NCBI RefSeq assembly: GCF_002355275.1
Contig: NZ_CP023449.1
Location: 1,714,001-1,778,000, forward strand
From: Rhizorhabdus dicambivorans
GTDB taxonomy: Bacteria > Pseudomonadota > Alphaproteobacteria > Sphingomonadales > Sphingomonadaceae
Length of the DNA stretch: 64,000 nt
Reading direction: 5' to 3'
The notes under the pieces are model-generated. The model was not told the DNA's origin and did not search any database. It saw nothing but the letters and a program-made list of their open reading frames with translations. This document shows positions 57,490 to 64,000 of this stretch, piece by piece. The translations under genes were made by a program, and so were the position numbers. Numbering within the stretch: the first letter of the stretch is position 1; every line of letters starts with the position of its first letter.

Positions 57490-58516
57490 AGTCGTCGCCC
57501 TTGCCGCCCAGGCTGATCGTGCCTTCCGCCGCCAGCTTGCGGGCGATGGCCAGCATCGCCTTCTGCGCTTCCTGTACGTCGGCCAGGCGCATCGGGCCGC
57601 GATCGGCGATCTCGTCCTGCACCGACTGGGCGGCGCGGCTCGACATGCAGCCGAAGATCTTGGCGCGCAGCTTCTCGTCGGCGCCCTTGAGCGAGACGAC
57701 CAATATGTCGTTGTCGACCGTGCGGAGCAGCGCGCCCAGGTCCTTCTCGGTCAGCGCGTTGAGGTTGTCGAAGATGAACATCTCCTCCTCGATCGTCCGC
57801 GCCACGGTCTTGTCCAGCTTCTGCAGCGCCTTGATGATCCGCTGTTCGGCGGCCTTGCGCGAGCTGTTGACGATCTGGGCGGCTTCGCTGGCGCCGCCGC
57901 GGCGGATGGTCGATCCGTTCGACTGGGCGGTGGCCGGCCGGCTCAGCAGCTCGTCCAGCTCCTCCAGCGCGGCCTCGGTGACCGGGCCCATCGTCGCGAC
58001 GCGATAGACCAGGTCGGCCTGCACGTCGTCGGGCAGCAGCTGCAGCACATCGGCCGCGCGCTGCGATTCGAGGAAGGCCAGCACGATCGCCGCGATCTGC
58101 GGATGCTCGAACTCGATCAGGTTGGCGATCTGCCGCGCGTCCATCCACTTGAGGTTCTCGAGCGCGGTGGTGTGCTGGACCGGGGTGATCCGCTGCAGCA
58201 CCTGATCGGCTTTGTCCTGGCCCAGTGCCTTGTGCATCATCCCCTTGATCTGGCGCTCGACGCCGAAGCCCAGCGTGGTGCGGGCCTTGGCGCGGTCGAC
58301 GAACACGTCGAACACGCCGTCGATCTCGCCTTCGGAGATGTTGGCGACGTTGAACATCGCGCCGCCGAGATGCTGGACCTCGTCCGGATCGAGCCGGCTC
58401 AGCACGGTGGCGGCTTCCTCCTCGCCCAGCAGCATCAGCAGGATCGCGGCGGCGGAACTGCCGGTCGGGGCGACCGGGGTCGCGCCGTCGGTGTCGATGG
58501 GGGTTTCGTCGGCCAT
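57482..58516 (-). CDS. fliG: Flagellar motor switch protein FliG
   Basis: 344 residues. AAAILLMLLGEEEAATVLSRL opens the N-terminal domain that holds FliF; the armadillo middle domain includes EFEHPQIAAIVLAFLE; the C-terminal domain FIFDNLNALTEKDLGALLRTV carries the charged torque residues. It connects the MS ring to the stator. Full length. Confidence 0.95.
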   Translation of the reverse strand: MADETPIDTDGATPVAPTGSSAAAILLMLLGEEEAATVLSRLDPDEVQHLGGAMFNVANISEGEIDGVFDVFVDRAKARTTLGFGVERQIKGMMHKALGQDKADQVLQRITPVQHTTALENLKWMDARQIANLIEFEHPQIAAIVLAFLESQRAADVLQLLPDDVQADLVYRVATMGPVTEAALEELDELLSRPATAQSNGSTIRRGGASEAAQIVNSSRKAAEQRIIKALQKLDKTVARTIEEEMFIFDNLNALTEKDLGALLRTVDNDILVVSLKGADEKLRAKIFGCMSSRAAQSVQDEIADRGPMRLADVQEAQKAMLAIARKLAAEGTISLGGKGDDFV

Positions 58517-58520
58517 CGGA

Positions 58521-60251
58521 TCAGGCTCCCGGCATGTCGGCGCGGATCAGGTCGCGGACGACCAGCGCGGCGCGGTCGGGATCCTGCTTCACGAAGTTGC
58601 GGATCAGTTCGGCGCGGTTGGCATAGCCCGGGGTCGCCTCGATCATGTCGAGCGTTACCGGCTTGTTGGGATCGATCAGCGCCTGCTGCGCCATCTCGGA
58701 TGCGATCTCGGCACGGATGGCGGGGTTGGTGCCCTGCGGCAGGCGGCCACCCGATGCGATCATCGCCTCCATCACCGCCTTCTTCTCCTCGGCCAGCGCG
58801 GCGCGGCGCTTGAGCAGCGGCTTGGCGACGCCGAAGACGAGCAGGGCGACGACGAACAGCGCGGACAGGTTGCGGGCCAGGGTCGATACCCAGGGCGCTT
58901 CCCACCAGTTCGGCTTGACCTCGGCCTCCTCGGCCACCGCGAAGCTGCGGGCGGACAGGGCGACGACATCGCCGCGCGCCTGGTCGGCGCCCACCGCGCC
59001 ACGCACCAGCGTCTCGATCGAGGCCAGCTCGGCGCGGCTGAACTTGCGGCTGCCTTCGCGCAGGGCGACCGCGACCGACAGCCGCTTGACCGTGCCGATC
59101 GGTGCCTTGGTCACCGATACTTCGCGGCCCAGTTCATAGGTGCGATTGTAGTTTTCGGATGTCTTGGCGGCATTGGCAGCGTCGGTGGTGCCGGGCGCGG
59201 GAACCGTCTGGTTCGGCGCGGCGGTCACCTGGCTCGCGGCCGGCGGCTGGTTCGACAGCGCGCCGGGGATACCGGTCGCTTCGCCGCCGCCATTCTTGTC
59301 GCCGGTCCAGCTGCCCTGCTCCTGGCGGACCACGGCGGTATCCTTGGGATAGCTTTCGCGGGTCGCCTGGGTCTCGGTGAAGTCGACATCGGCATGCACC
59401 TCGGCGGTGAAGTTGCCGGGGCCGACGATCGGGGTCAGGATCTTGTTGAGCGCGTCGAGATAGCGCTGCTCGATCTTGGTCTGGATATCGACCTGCCGGT
59501 TCGAGGCCTGGCTCATCGCGTCGCCGCCGGGCGAGGAGAGCAGGCGGCCGGCCTGGTCGACCACCGATACGGCGTCCGGGGTCAGGTTCGGCACCGAGGA
59601 GGCGACGAGGTTGACGATCGCCTGGACCTGCGAGTCCGACAGGGCACGGCCGGCGCGCAGGCGCAGCATCACCGATGCCTGCGGCTTGGCTTCGTCGCGC
59701 AGGAACACGCTGGGCTGGTCGGCGGCGACATGGACCTTGGCGCTCTCGACCGAGTCGATCGCCTCGATCGTGCGGGCCAGGTCCATCTGGCGGGCGGTGC
59801 GCAGCTTCTCGCCTTCCACCGCGCGGCTGGCGCCGAGCGGCAGGGAGGAGATCAGTGCGTCGCCATCGGGGGCCGACTTGGGCAGGCCCTGCTGCGCCAT
59901 CAGCATCTTCGCCTGATAGAAGCTGGTCTCGGGAACGGTCAGCGATCCGGTGCTGCGATCGATCTCATAGGGGATGTTCGCGGCCTTCAGCGCATCGGCG
60001 ACGGCGGCCTTGTCGCCATCGGCCATGCCGGGGAACAGGTCGCGCTGCGGCGCGCCCGACATGGTCGACCACAGCAGCGCGGCGCCGCCGAGCAGGCCGA
60101 CCAGGCCCATCATCGGCAGGCTGCGCTGGATCGCCGGCTGGTTGGTGAAGTCCTTGATCCGGTCGAGCACGGCGCCGGTGCCGACGCCGGGGGCGGCGGA
60201 CGAGGCGGCAAGCGCGGGAGCGGTGGCGGGGGAGGGGATGATGTCAGCCAT
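58521..60251 (-). CDS. fliF: Flagellar M-ring protein FliF
   Basis: 576 residues, slightly longer than usual. Two membrane helices flank the periplasmic region: SLPMMGLVGLLGGAALLWST (about 43-62) and WVSTLARNLSALFVVALLVF (about 449-468). The ring-building motifs GDALISSLPLGASRAVEGEK and YLDALNKILTPIVGPGN are present, and the C-terminal tail for FliG ends the protein. Starts six bases after fliE. Confidence 0.95.
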   Translation of the reverse strand: MADIIPSPATAPALAASSAAPGVGTGAVLDRIKDFTNQPAIQRSLPMMGLVGLLGGAALLWSTMSGAPQRDLFPGMADGDKAAVADALKAANIPYEIDRSTGSLTVPETSFYQAKMLMAQQGLPKSAPDGDALISSLPLGASRAVEGEKLRTARQMDLARTIEAIDSVESAKVHVAADQPSVFLRDEAKPQASVMLRLRAGRALSDSQVQAIVNLVASSVPNLTPDAVSVVDQAGRLLSSPGGDAMSQASNRQVDIQTKIEQRYLDALNKILTPIVGPGNFTAEVHADVDFTETQATRESYPKDTAVVRQEQGSWTGDKNGGGEATGIPGALSNQPPAASQVTAAPNQTVPAPGTTDAANAAKTSENYNRTYELGREVSVTKAPIGTVKRLSVAVALREGSRKFSRAELASIETLVRGAVGADQARGDVVALSARSFAVAEEAEVKPNWWEAPWVSTLARNLSALFVVALLVFGVAKPLLKRRAALAEEKKAVMEAMIASGGRLPQGTNPAIRAEIASEMAQQALIDPNKPVTLDMIEATPGYANRAELIRNFVKQDPDRAALVVRDLIRADMPGA

Positions 60252-60257
60252 GGATCA

Positions 60258-60626
60258 TTACACCGGCATGCTCATGATGTCCTTGTAGGCGGACAGGAGC
60301 TTGTTGCGGACCTGGAGGGTCGCCTGGAAACCGACGCTGGCGCTCTCGCGCTGGAGCATCACGGCGGCGATGTCGGTCGTCTCGCCGCGCTCGTAGCTTT
60401 CGGTGATCGCGCTGGCCTTGGCCTGCTGGTTGTTCACCTCGCCCAGCGCGCCGCGCAGCGTGGCGGTGAAGCCGCCATCGGGCGCGTTGACGGCGTTGGC
60501 CGTCTGCCCGATCCCGCCGACCAGCGGGTTCGGCGCGGGCGCGGCTGCGGCCTTCTGCAGCGCGCTGTTCTGCTGCAATATGGCGTTTCGCATCGCCAGG
60601 AGATTGCTGGTGTTGACGGTCGTCAT
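60258..60626 (-). CDS. fliE: Flagellar hook-basal body protein FliE
   Basis: 122 residues. The C-terminal two thirds (FTATLRGALGEVNNQQAKAS, then MLQRESASVGFQATLQVRNKLLSAYKDI) is FliE, which joins the MS ring to the rod. ATG 60626 follows GGGAGGGG. It begins 11 bases after the regulator's stop, so the regulator and the structural genes are one operon. Confidence 0.93.
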   Translation of the reverse strand: MTTVNTSNLLAMRNAILQQNSALQKAAAAPAPNPLVGGIGQTANAVNAPDGGFTATLRGALGEVNNQQAKASAITESYERGETTDIAAVMLQRESASVGFQATLQVRNKLLSAYKDIMSMPV

Positions 60627-60637
60627 CTACCCCTCCC

Positions 60638-61921
60638 TCAAGCCGCCACGGCGCGCATGTCGGCCATACGGTAGCGCAGCGTGCGTTCGGAAATGCCGAG
60701 CCGCTGGGCGGCGCGGAGACGGTGGCCGCCGGTGGCGGCAAGGGCTTCCTCGATCGCGCGGATCTGGCTGACGCGCTTGGCGTCGGCAAGGCGGATCGGG
60801 GCGGTTTCCGGACCGGCCGGAGCCGCGACCGGAGCGGTCTCGTTGGCGGCGATCGGGCGCGGCGCGACCGGCGCGGACACCGCGTCGATCATCAGGTCGG
60901 CGGCCTCGATGCGGGCGCCGTCGCGCATCAGCATCGCGCGCTGCAGCACATTCTCCAGCTCGCGGACATTGCCGGGCCAGCCATGCGTCATCAGCCGGTC
61001 GAGCGCCTCGGCGGTCGGCCAGGCGAGGTCTTCCTGCTCGGGCGTGTGGCGCAGCAGCAGCGCGGCGGCGATGGCGCGGATGTCCTGGCGGCGCTCGCCA
61101 AGCGCCTTCAGCGCCAGCGGCATGACGTTGAGGCGCCAGTAGAGATCGGCGCGGAACCGGCCGGCTTCGACCTCGGCGGCGAGATCGCGGTTGCCGGCGG
61201 CGATGACGCGGACGTCCACCGCGATCGGCGCGGTGGCGCCGACGGGAAGCACTTCGCGCTCCTGCAGCGCGCGGAGCAGCTTGGCCTGGAGCGCGAGCGG
61301 CAGCTCGGAAATCTCGTCCAGCAGCAGCGTGCCGCCCTCGGCGGCGCGGAACAGGCCCTCGCCGGTGCCGACCGCGCCGGTGAAGGCGCCCTTCTGGTGG
61401 CCGAACAGCATCGCCTCCAGCATGGTCTCGGGCAGTGCGGCGCAGTTGACCGCGACGAAGGGCTTGTCGGCGCGCGGGCTCGCGGCGTGGATGAAGCGGG
61501 CGACGCCTTCCTTGCCGGTGCCGGTCTGGCCCAGCAGCAGCACGGTCGCGTCGCTGCGGGCGACGCGGGCGGCGATTCCCAGGAAGCGGGCGCTCTCCGG
61601 TTCGCCGCAGGCCGGCATGCCGCGCGGGCGGGCCAGCTCGGCGATCAGCGCATGGCCGAACGCCATGTCCTCGAAGCCGAAGACGATGGTGGCGGGGCGG
61701 CCGACCTTTGCCCGGCGCAGCACCGGCGCGCCATCGGCGAAGTCGATCAATATGTCGTTCTGGCGGGCAAGGCCGATCTCGGTGACGTGCAGGATGCGCG
61801 GTGCGCGATCGGCGGAGGCGGCCGGGTCGACCATCGCGGTCTCGATCCCCGCGCCCGCCAGCCAGGCGACGAGCGTGGGCTGCGAACCCTGTGCCTTCTC
61901 GCTGATGCCGATCATCGTCAT
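60638..61921 (-). CDS. flbD: Sigma-54-dependent flagellar regulator (FlbD-like)
   Basis: 427 residues. Residues 1-110 replace a receiver domain: no phosphoacceptor pattern is visible, as in Caulobacter FlbD. The AAA+ domain has GQTGTGKE (about 131-138), GAFTGA (about 177-182) and [11 protein letters not shown] Fis-type helix-turn-helix ([21 protein letters not shown]) ends the protein. It should activate sigma-54 promoters of middle and late flagellar genes. First gene of the fli operon; the sequence upstream has CGGCAA-type palindromes and TTAA-rich motifs. Confidence 0.88.
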   Translation of the reverse strand: MTMIGISEKAQGSQPTLVAWLAGAGIETAMVDPAASADRAPRILHVTEIGLARQNDILIDFADGAPVLRRAKVGRPATIVFGFEDMAFGHALIAELARPRGMPACGEPESARFLGIAARVARSDATVLLLGQTGTGKEGVARFIHAASPRADKPFVAVNCAALPETMLEAMLFGHQKGAFTGAVGTGEGLFRAAEGGTLLLDEISELPLALQAKLLRALQEREVLPVGATAPIAVDVRVIAAGNRDLAAEVEAGRFRADLYWRLNVMPLALKALGERRQDIRAIAAALLLRHTPEQEDLAWPTAEALDRLMTHGWPGNVRELENVLQRAMLMRDGARIEAADLMIDAVSAPVAPRPIAANETAPVAAPAGPETAPIRLADAKRVSQIRAIEEALAATGGHRLRAAQRLGISERTLRYRMADMRAVAA

Positions 61922-61986
61922 GGCGGTCCTTCGCGGATCGATGCGCCAGCCGCACCAATTCCTTGCCCGACATGATTACCGGCGGA

Positions 61987-62005
61987 TTAACTTAAAAAGT
62001 CTTAA
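61987..62005. promoter_or_regulatory. TTAA-rich motif, possible CtrA-type site
   Basis: TTAACTTAAAAAGTCTTAA, 66 bases upstream of the flbD-like ATG. CtrA sites are TTAA-N7-TTAA; here the spacings are six and eleven, so the match is not exact. The position fits control of an early flagellar operon by CtrA. Confidence 0.35.
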
Positions 62006-62112
62006 TAGACCGCGCGCCGTGCCCGCCCTCATGCGCGAGCGTCGTACGCGGGCGCGCGAAGGCGGCCGGGTGATGCCTATCATCTATCTGAAATATAAAG
62101 GCTTTTCCGGCG

Positions 62113-62160
62113 CGGCAAAAAGCTGCTCATCCAATGGTCGAACCCGGCAAAAAATTGCCG
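62113..62160. promoter_or_regulatory. Candidate enhancer sites for the FlbD-like activator
   Basis: CGGCAA-AAAA-TTGCCG at 62145-62160 is a perfect inverted repeat. A second CGGCAAAAA half-site lies at 62113-62121, 32 bases (three helical turns) away. Such paired sites suit a sigma-54 activator hexamer and recall the ftr elements bound by Caulobacter FlbD. Confidence 0.5.
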
Positions 62161-62295
62161 TGGGTCTGCCGGGGTCTGTTCGGGGCGGCGCCCGTTTCGG
62201 CTGTGGTTTCGCCCCTTAAACAAAATAATCGAAAAAATAATCCATGTTTTTCAGATACTTAATCTGAAAAATCGGCCGTGGTGAATTTTCCTGGT

Positions 62296-62322
62296 TAAAG
62301 CGGGGGTAAGCACGGCCGTTAA
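62296..62322 (+). promoter_or_regulatory. Sigma-28 (FliA) promoter of the first flagellin gene
   Basis: TAAAGCGG, eleven bases, then GCCGTTAA. The -35 keeps TAAAG and the -10 differs from GCCGATAA at one position; the spacing is exact. It lies about 78 bases upstream of the flagellin ATG. Confidence 0.8.
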
Positions 62323-62400
62323 TGGGATCGAGGCGAGAACGGCCAGCACCGGATCGTCGCCTGCTTTTTAAACTTGGTTTTAGAAACAAGGACTGATCCA

Positions 62401-63225
62401 ATGACCGTCATCAACACCAACATCTCTTCGCTCCGCGCCCAGAACGCCGGTCGACTGGCCGACCAGATGTCGGCGACCGCGATGGCCCGCCTGTCGAGCG
62501 GCAAGCGCATCAACTCCGCGAAGGACGACGCTGCCGGCCTCGCCATCGCCTCCTCGATGACCAGCTCGATCCGCGGCATGACCGTCGCGATCCGCAACGC
62601 CAACGACGGCATTTCGCTGTCGCAGACGGCGGAAGGCGCGCTGGGCGAGGCGAGCAACATGCTGCAGCGTATCCGCGAACTGGCCGTCCAGGCCGCCAAC
62701 GGCACCTATCAGTCGACCGACCGCGACAATCTGCAGACCGAAGTCGCCGCGCTCCAGTCGCAGCTGACCAGCATCGTGACCGGCACGAAGTTCAACGGCA
62801 ACACGCTGTTCTCGGCCACCTCGACCGCGACGAGCTTCGCGATCCAGACCGGCATCAACTCGGGCGACACCACCTCGATCTCGGTCGGTGGCCTCGACAA
62901 GGTGGCCGCGGCCTATGCCAACACCATCAAGGTCGACACCTCCACCAACGCCGGCCTGGCGATCACCGCCGCCGACGCGGCGCTTGCCCAGGTGGCCAAT
63001 GTCCGGGCCAATCTCGGCGCCAACCAGAACCGTCTGGAAGCCAGCGTTGCCGTGCTGACCGCGAACATCACCAACCTGTCCGAGGCCCGCTCGCGGATCG
63101 AGGATACCGACTTCTCGGCGGAATCGAGCGCCCTCGCCAAGGCCGGCATCCTCCAGCAGGCTTCCACCGCGATGCTCGCCCAGGCCAATCAGAGCCAGCA
63201 GAGCGTGCTCAGCCTGCTCAAGTAG
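62401..63225 (+). CDS. fliC: Flagellin
   Basis: 274 residues. The conserved D0/D1 ends are complete: [41 protein letters not shown] near 33 and [20 protein letters not shown] before the end. The variable centre (about 140-200) is short, so the filament surface domain is small, as usual for alphaproteobacteria. It forms the filament after export. ATG 62401; a sigma-28 promoter lies 78 bases upstream and a terminator follows. A second flagellin gene starts 670 bases downstream. Confidence 0.96.
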   Translation: MTVINTNISSLRAQNAGRLADQMSATAMARLSSGKRINSAKDDAAGLAIASSMTSSIRGMTVAIRNANDGISLSQTAEGALGEASNMLQRIRELAVQAANGTYQSTDRDNLQTEVAALQSQLTSIVTGTKFNGNTLFSATSTATSFAIQTGINSGDTTSISVGGLDKVAAAYANTIKVDTSTNAGLAITAADAALAQVANVRANLGANQNRLEASVAVLTANITNLSEARSRIEDTDFSAESSALAKAGILQQASTAMLAQANQSQQSVLSLLK

Positions 63226-63254
63226 GTCGCTTACCGTATCTTTTGCTGGCCGAG

Positions 63255-63294
63255 ACGGCCCCCGGTGCATCGCATCGGGGGCCGTTTCGGTTTT
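63255..63294 (+). terminator. Terminator of the first flagellin gene
   Basis: ACGGCCCCCG (63255-63264) pairs with CGGGGGCCGT (63276-63285), then TTCGGTTTT. The strong stem and T-rich tail 30 bases after the stop make a good intrinsic terminator. Confidence 0.85.
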
Positions 63295-63330
63295 GGCGTC
63301 TTCGGCGTCGCGTCGCCGCGCCACGCTCAG

Positions 63331-63420
63331 CGTCGCCCCGGCGGAGGCCGGGGCCGTAACCGCTTTTGCGACAAGCTCGCCGCGCAAACTCTTGCGGCCC
63401 CGGCCTCCGCCGGGGCGACG
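63331..63420. repeat. Inverted-repeat element, family P, copy 4
   Basis: Left arm CGTCGCCCCGGCGGAGGCC from 63331 and the matching right arm ending at 63420; the spacer of about 35 bases contains TTTTGCG. It is nearly identical to copy 1 in both arms, so recent spread is likely. Confidence 0.85.
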
Positions 63421-63509
63421 CCCACTGACGAAGGCCCTGGCACCGTCCGTCCCCAACATTCGTCTATTCGTCCGTGCCGGGCTTCGTGCCGCACGCGCAG
63501 GCCTCTCCA

Positions 63510-63602
63510 CGTCATGCCAGCGAAGGCTGGCATCCATTTCTATCGCCATGTCAGGTGCCGTCGCGTTTGAAGAGCGCCGGGATCCCAGCCTCCGCTGGGG
63601 GA
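63510..63602. repeat. Degenerate inverted repeat related to family Q
   Basis: CGTCATGCCAGCGAAGGCTGG at the left (63510-63530, in two parts) and GGGATCCCAGCC, then TCCGCTGGGG at the right (63579-63600) pair imperfectly. The arms resemble the common GTCATGCCAGC element rather than matching family Q exactly. Confidence 0.6.
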
Positions 63603-63784
63603 GCAAATAAGGCTGGAAGGTGCGCCAGAAGCCGCTCCGCAGCCCCCGATCATCCTAAAGTCTAAGCTAGCCATGCCCGTTTCAGGGCTATCTGCTAAAG
63701 CGAATAACCCACTGATATAACTGTATATATCCGCGCCCGCGCGTAGGGAGCCGGGCCATTTACCCAATTTATTTATGGTTAATG

Positions 63785-63832
63785 GCCGCTAACCATCTTT
63801 CTTCCTTAAGCCTGCTTTCCCCGCGTCGTTAC
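63785..63832 (+). promoter_or_regulatory. Possible sigma-28 promoters of the second flagellin gene
   Basis: GCCGCTAA at 63785-63792 matches the -10 at seven of eight bases but has no good -35. TTAAGCCT, eleven bases, GTCGTTAC at 63806-63832 has the correct spacing but weaker boxes. Neither equals the promoter of the first flagellin. Confidence 0.35.
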
Positions 63833-63895
63833 CCGGATCGTGGCGAGGACGGTCAAGTGAGCCGGAACGCCTTGTAGTAGCGGAAGGATTTTTCA

Positions 63896-64000
63896 ATGGC
63901 TGTCATCAACACCAACATTTCGTCGCTGCGTTCGCAGAATGCCGGCCGTCTGGCCGACAAGCTGCAGGCGACCGCCATGGAGCGCCTGTCGAGCGGCAAG
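63896..64000 (+). CDS. fliC: Flagellin (partial, N-terminus)
   Basis: The first 35 codons of a second flagellin, running off the right edge. [20 protein letters not shown], then MERLSSGK is nearly the same as the first flagellin (about six differences in 35). ATG 63896 follows GGAAGGA. It has its own promoter region, so the two filament proteins can be made separately. Confidence 0.93.
   Translation, partial: MAVINTNISSLRSQNAGRLADKLQATAMERLSSGK

Larger units (their letters stand above)
61922..62400. promoter_or_regulatory. 479-base divergent control region between flbD and the first flagellin
   Basis: Contains, from the flbD side: a TTAA cluster (61987-62005), two CGGCAAAAA half-sites (62113 and 62145), an A/T-rich patch (62220-62270), and a sigma-28 promoter (62296-62322). 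No gene is evident. It is the regulatory hub for the fli operon and the filament gene. Confidence 0.7.
63226..63895. other. 670-base region between the two flagellin genes
   Basis: Holds the terminator of the first flagellin (63255-63294), a family-P repeat (63331-63420), a degenerate family-Q-like repeat (63510-63602), an A/T-rich stretch (63650-63800) and the promoter region of the second flagellin. No coding sequence is evident. Confidence 0.6.

Noticed and set aside
62145-62160. CGGCAAAAAATTGCCG as a sigma-54 promoter
   Set aside because: GG and GC are only 11 bases apart, one too few. The perfect symmetry fits an activator site better.
62350-62364. GG...GC pair with 12-base spacing (CGGATCGTCGCCTGC) upstream of the first flagellin as a sigma-54 promoter
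   Set aside because: Spacing is right but the flanking consensus bases (TGGCA, TTGC) are mostly absent, and the sigma-28 promoter explains the gene.

Overview
The window looks like a chromosomal segment of an alphaproteobacterium of the Sphingomonadaceae (Sphingomonas/Rhizorhabdus type). This rests on the high G+C, the split TCA-cycle operons, the flagellar gene order, a DUF6481 gene, a TonB receptor paired with a phosphodiesterase, and inverted-repeat elements of a kind common between genes in this group. The assignment comes from protein features and gene order, not from a database search.

Layout. (1) 1-6.2 kb: an accessory catabolic segment, visibly less G+C rich. On the minus strand a CaiB/BaiF CoA-transferase, a MenB/BadI-type ring-opening crotonase and the start of a quinone-oxidoreductase-like gene form an operon. 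It is preceded by an exact sigma-54 promoter (2199-2214). Beside it are a TetR regulator and a PAS-AAA+ sigma-54 activator. A LysR pseudogene (about 5585-5947) lies at the edge of the segment. (2) 6.2-11.6 kb: small regulator/enzyme pairs (MarR-VOC, SDR-AraC), an EVE protein, a translationally coupled antitoxin-PIN toxin-DUF3883 operon, and a second VOC protein. (3) 11.8-18.2 kb: a propeller-GGDEF sensor, PrmA, an SDR and a soluble chemoreceptor. (4) 18.4-21.0 kb: sdhCDA, with sdhB displaced to 32.2 kb. (5) 21.1-32.1 kb, between the two sdh parts: DUF6481, two spermidine-synthase-like genes, then a probable envelope block of SGNH hydrolase, acyltransferase-3, two nucleotidyltransferases, a CDP-alcohol phosphotransferase, a HIT protein and a flippase. 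(6) 33-41.5 kb: thioesterase, ZapE/AFG1 ATPase, an exported TPR-CHAT protein, and a TonB receptor with a phosphodiesterase. (7) 41.7-49.4 kb: mdh-sucD-sucA-sucB-lpd, with no sucC. (8) 49.6-52.7 kb: DUF3175, a small membrane protein, a YegD-like Hsp70 and an aminotransferase. (9) 52.7-64 kb: a flagellar operon (flbD-like regulator, then fliE to fliL) on the minus strand, and two tandem flagellin genes on the plus strand, the first behind a near-consensus sigma-28 promoter.

How the genes work together. The TCA genes cover 2-oxoglutarate to oxaloacetate except for fumarase and the beta subunit of succinyl-CoA synthetase. The flagellar genes supply the MS ring, part of the rotor, the export ATPase complex, hook-length control and filament. 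The two most interesting candidates for poorly described biology are the sigma-54-controlled acyl-CoA ring-opening operon at the left end and the nucleotidyltransferase/CDP-alcohol phosphotransferase/flippase block at 27-32 kb. The antitoxin-toxin-nuclease operon at 9.6-11.1 kb is a plausible defence module. No rRNA, tRNA, CRISPR array, integrase or transposase was seen.
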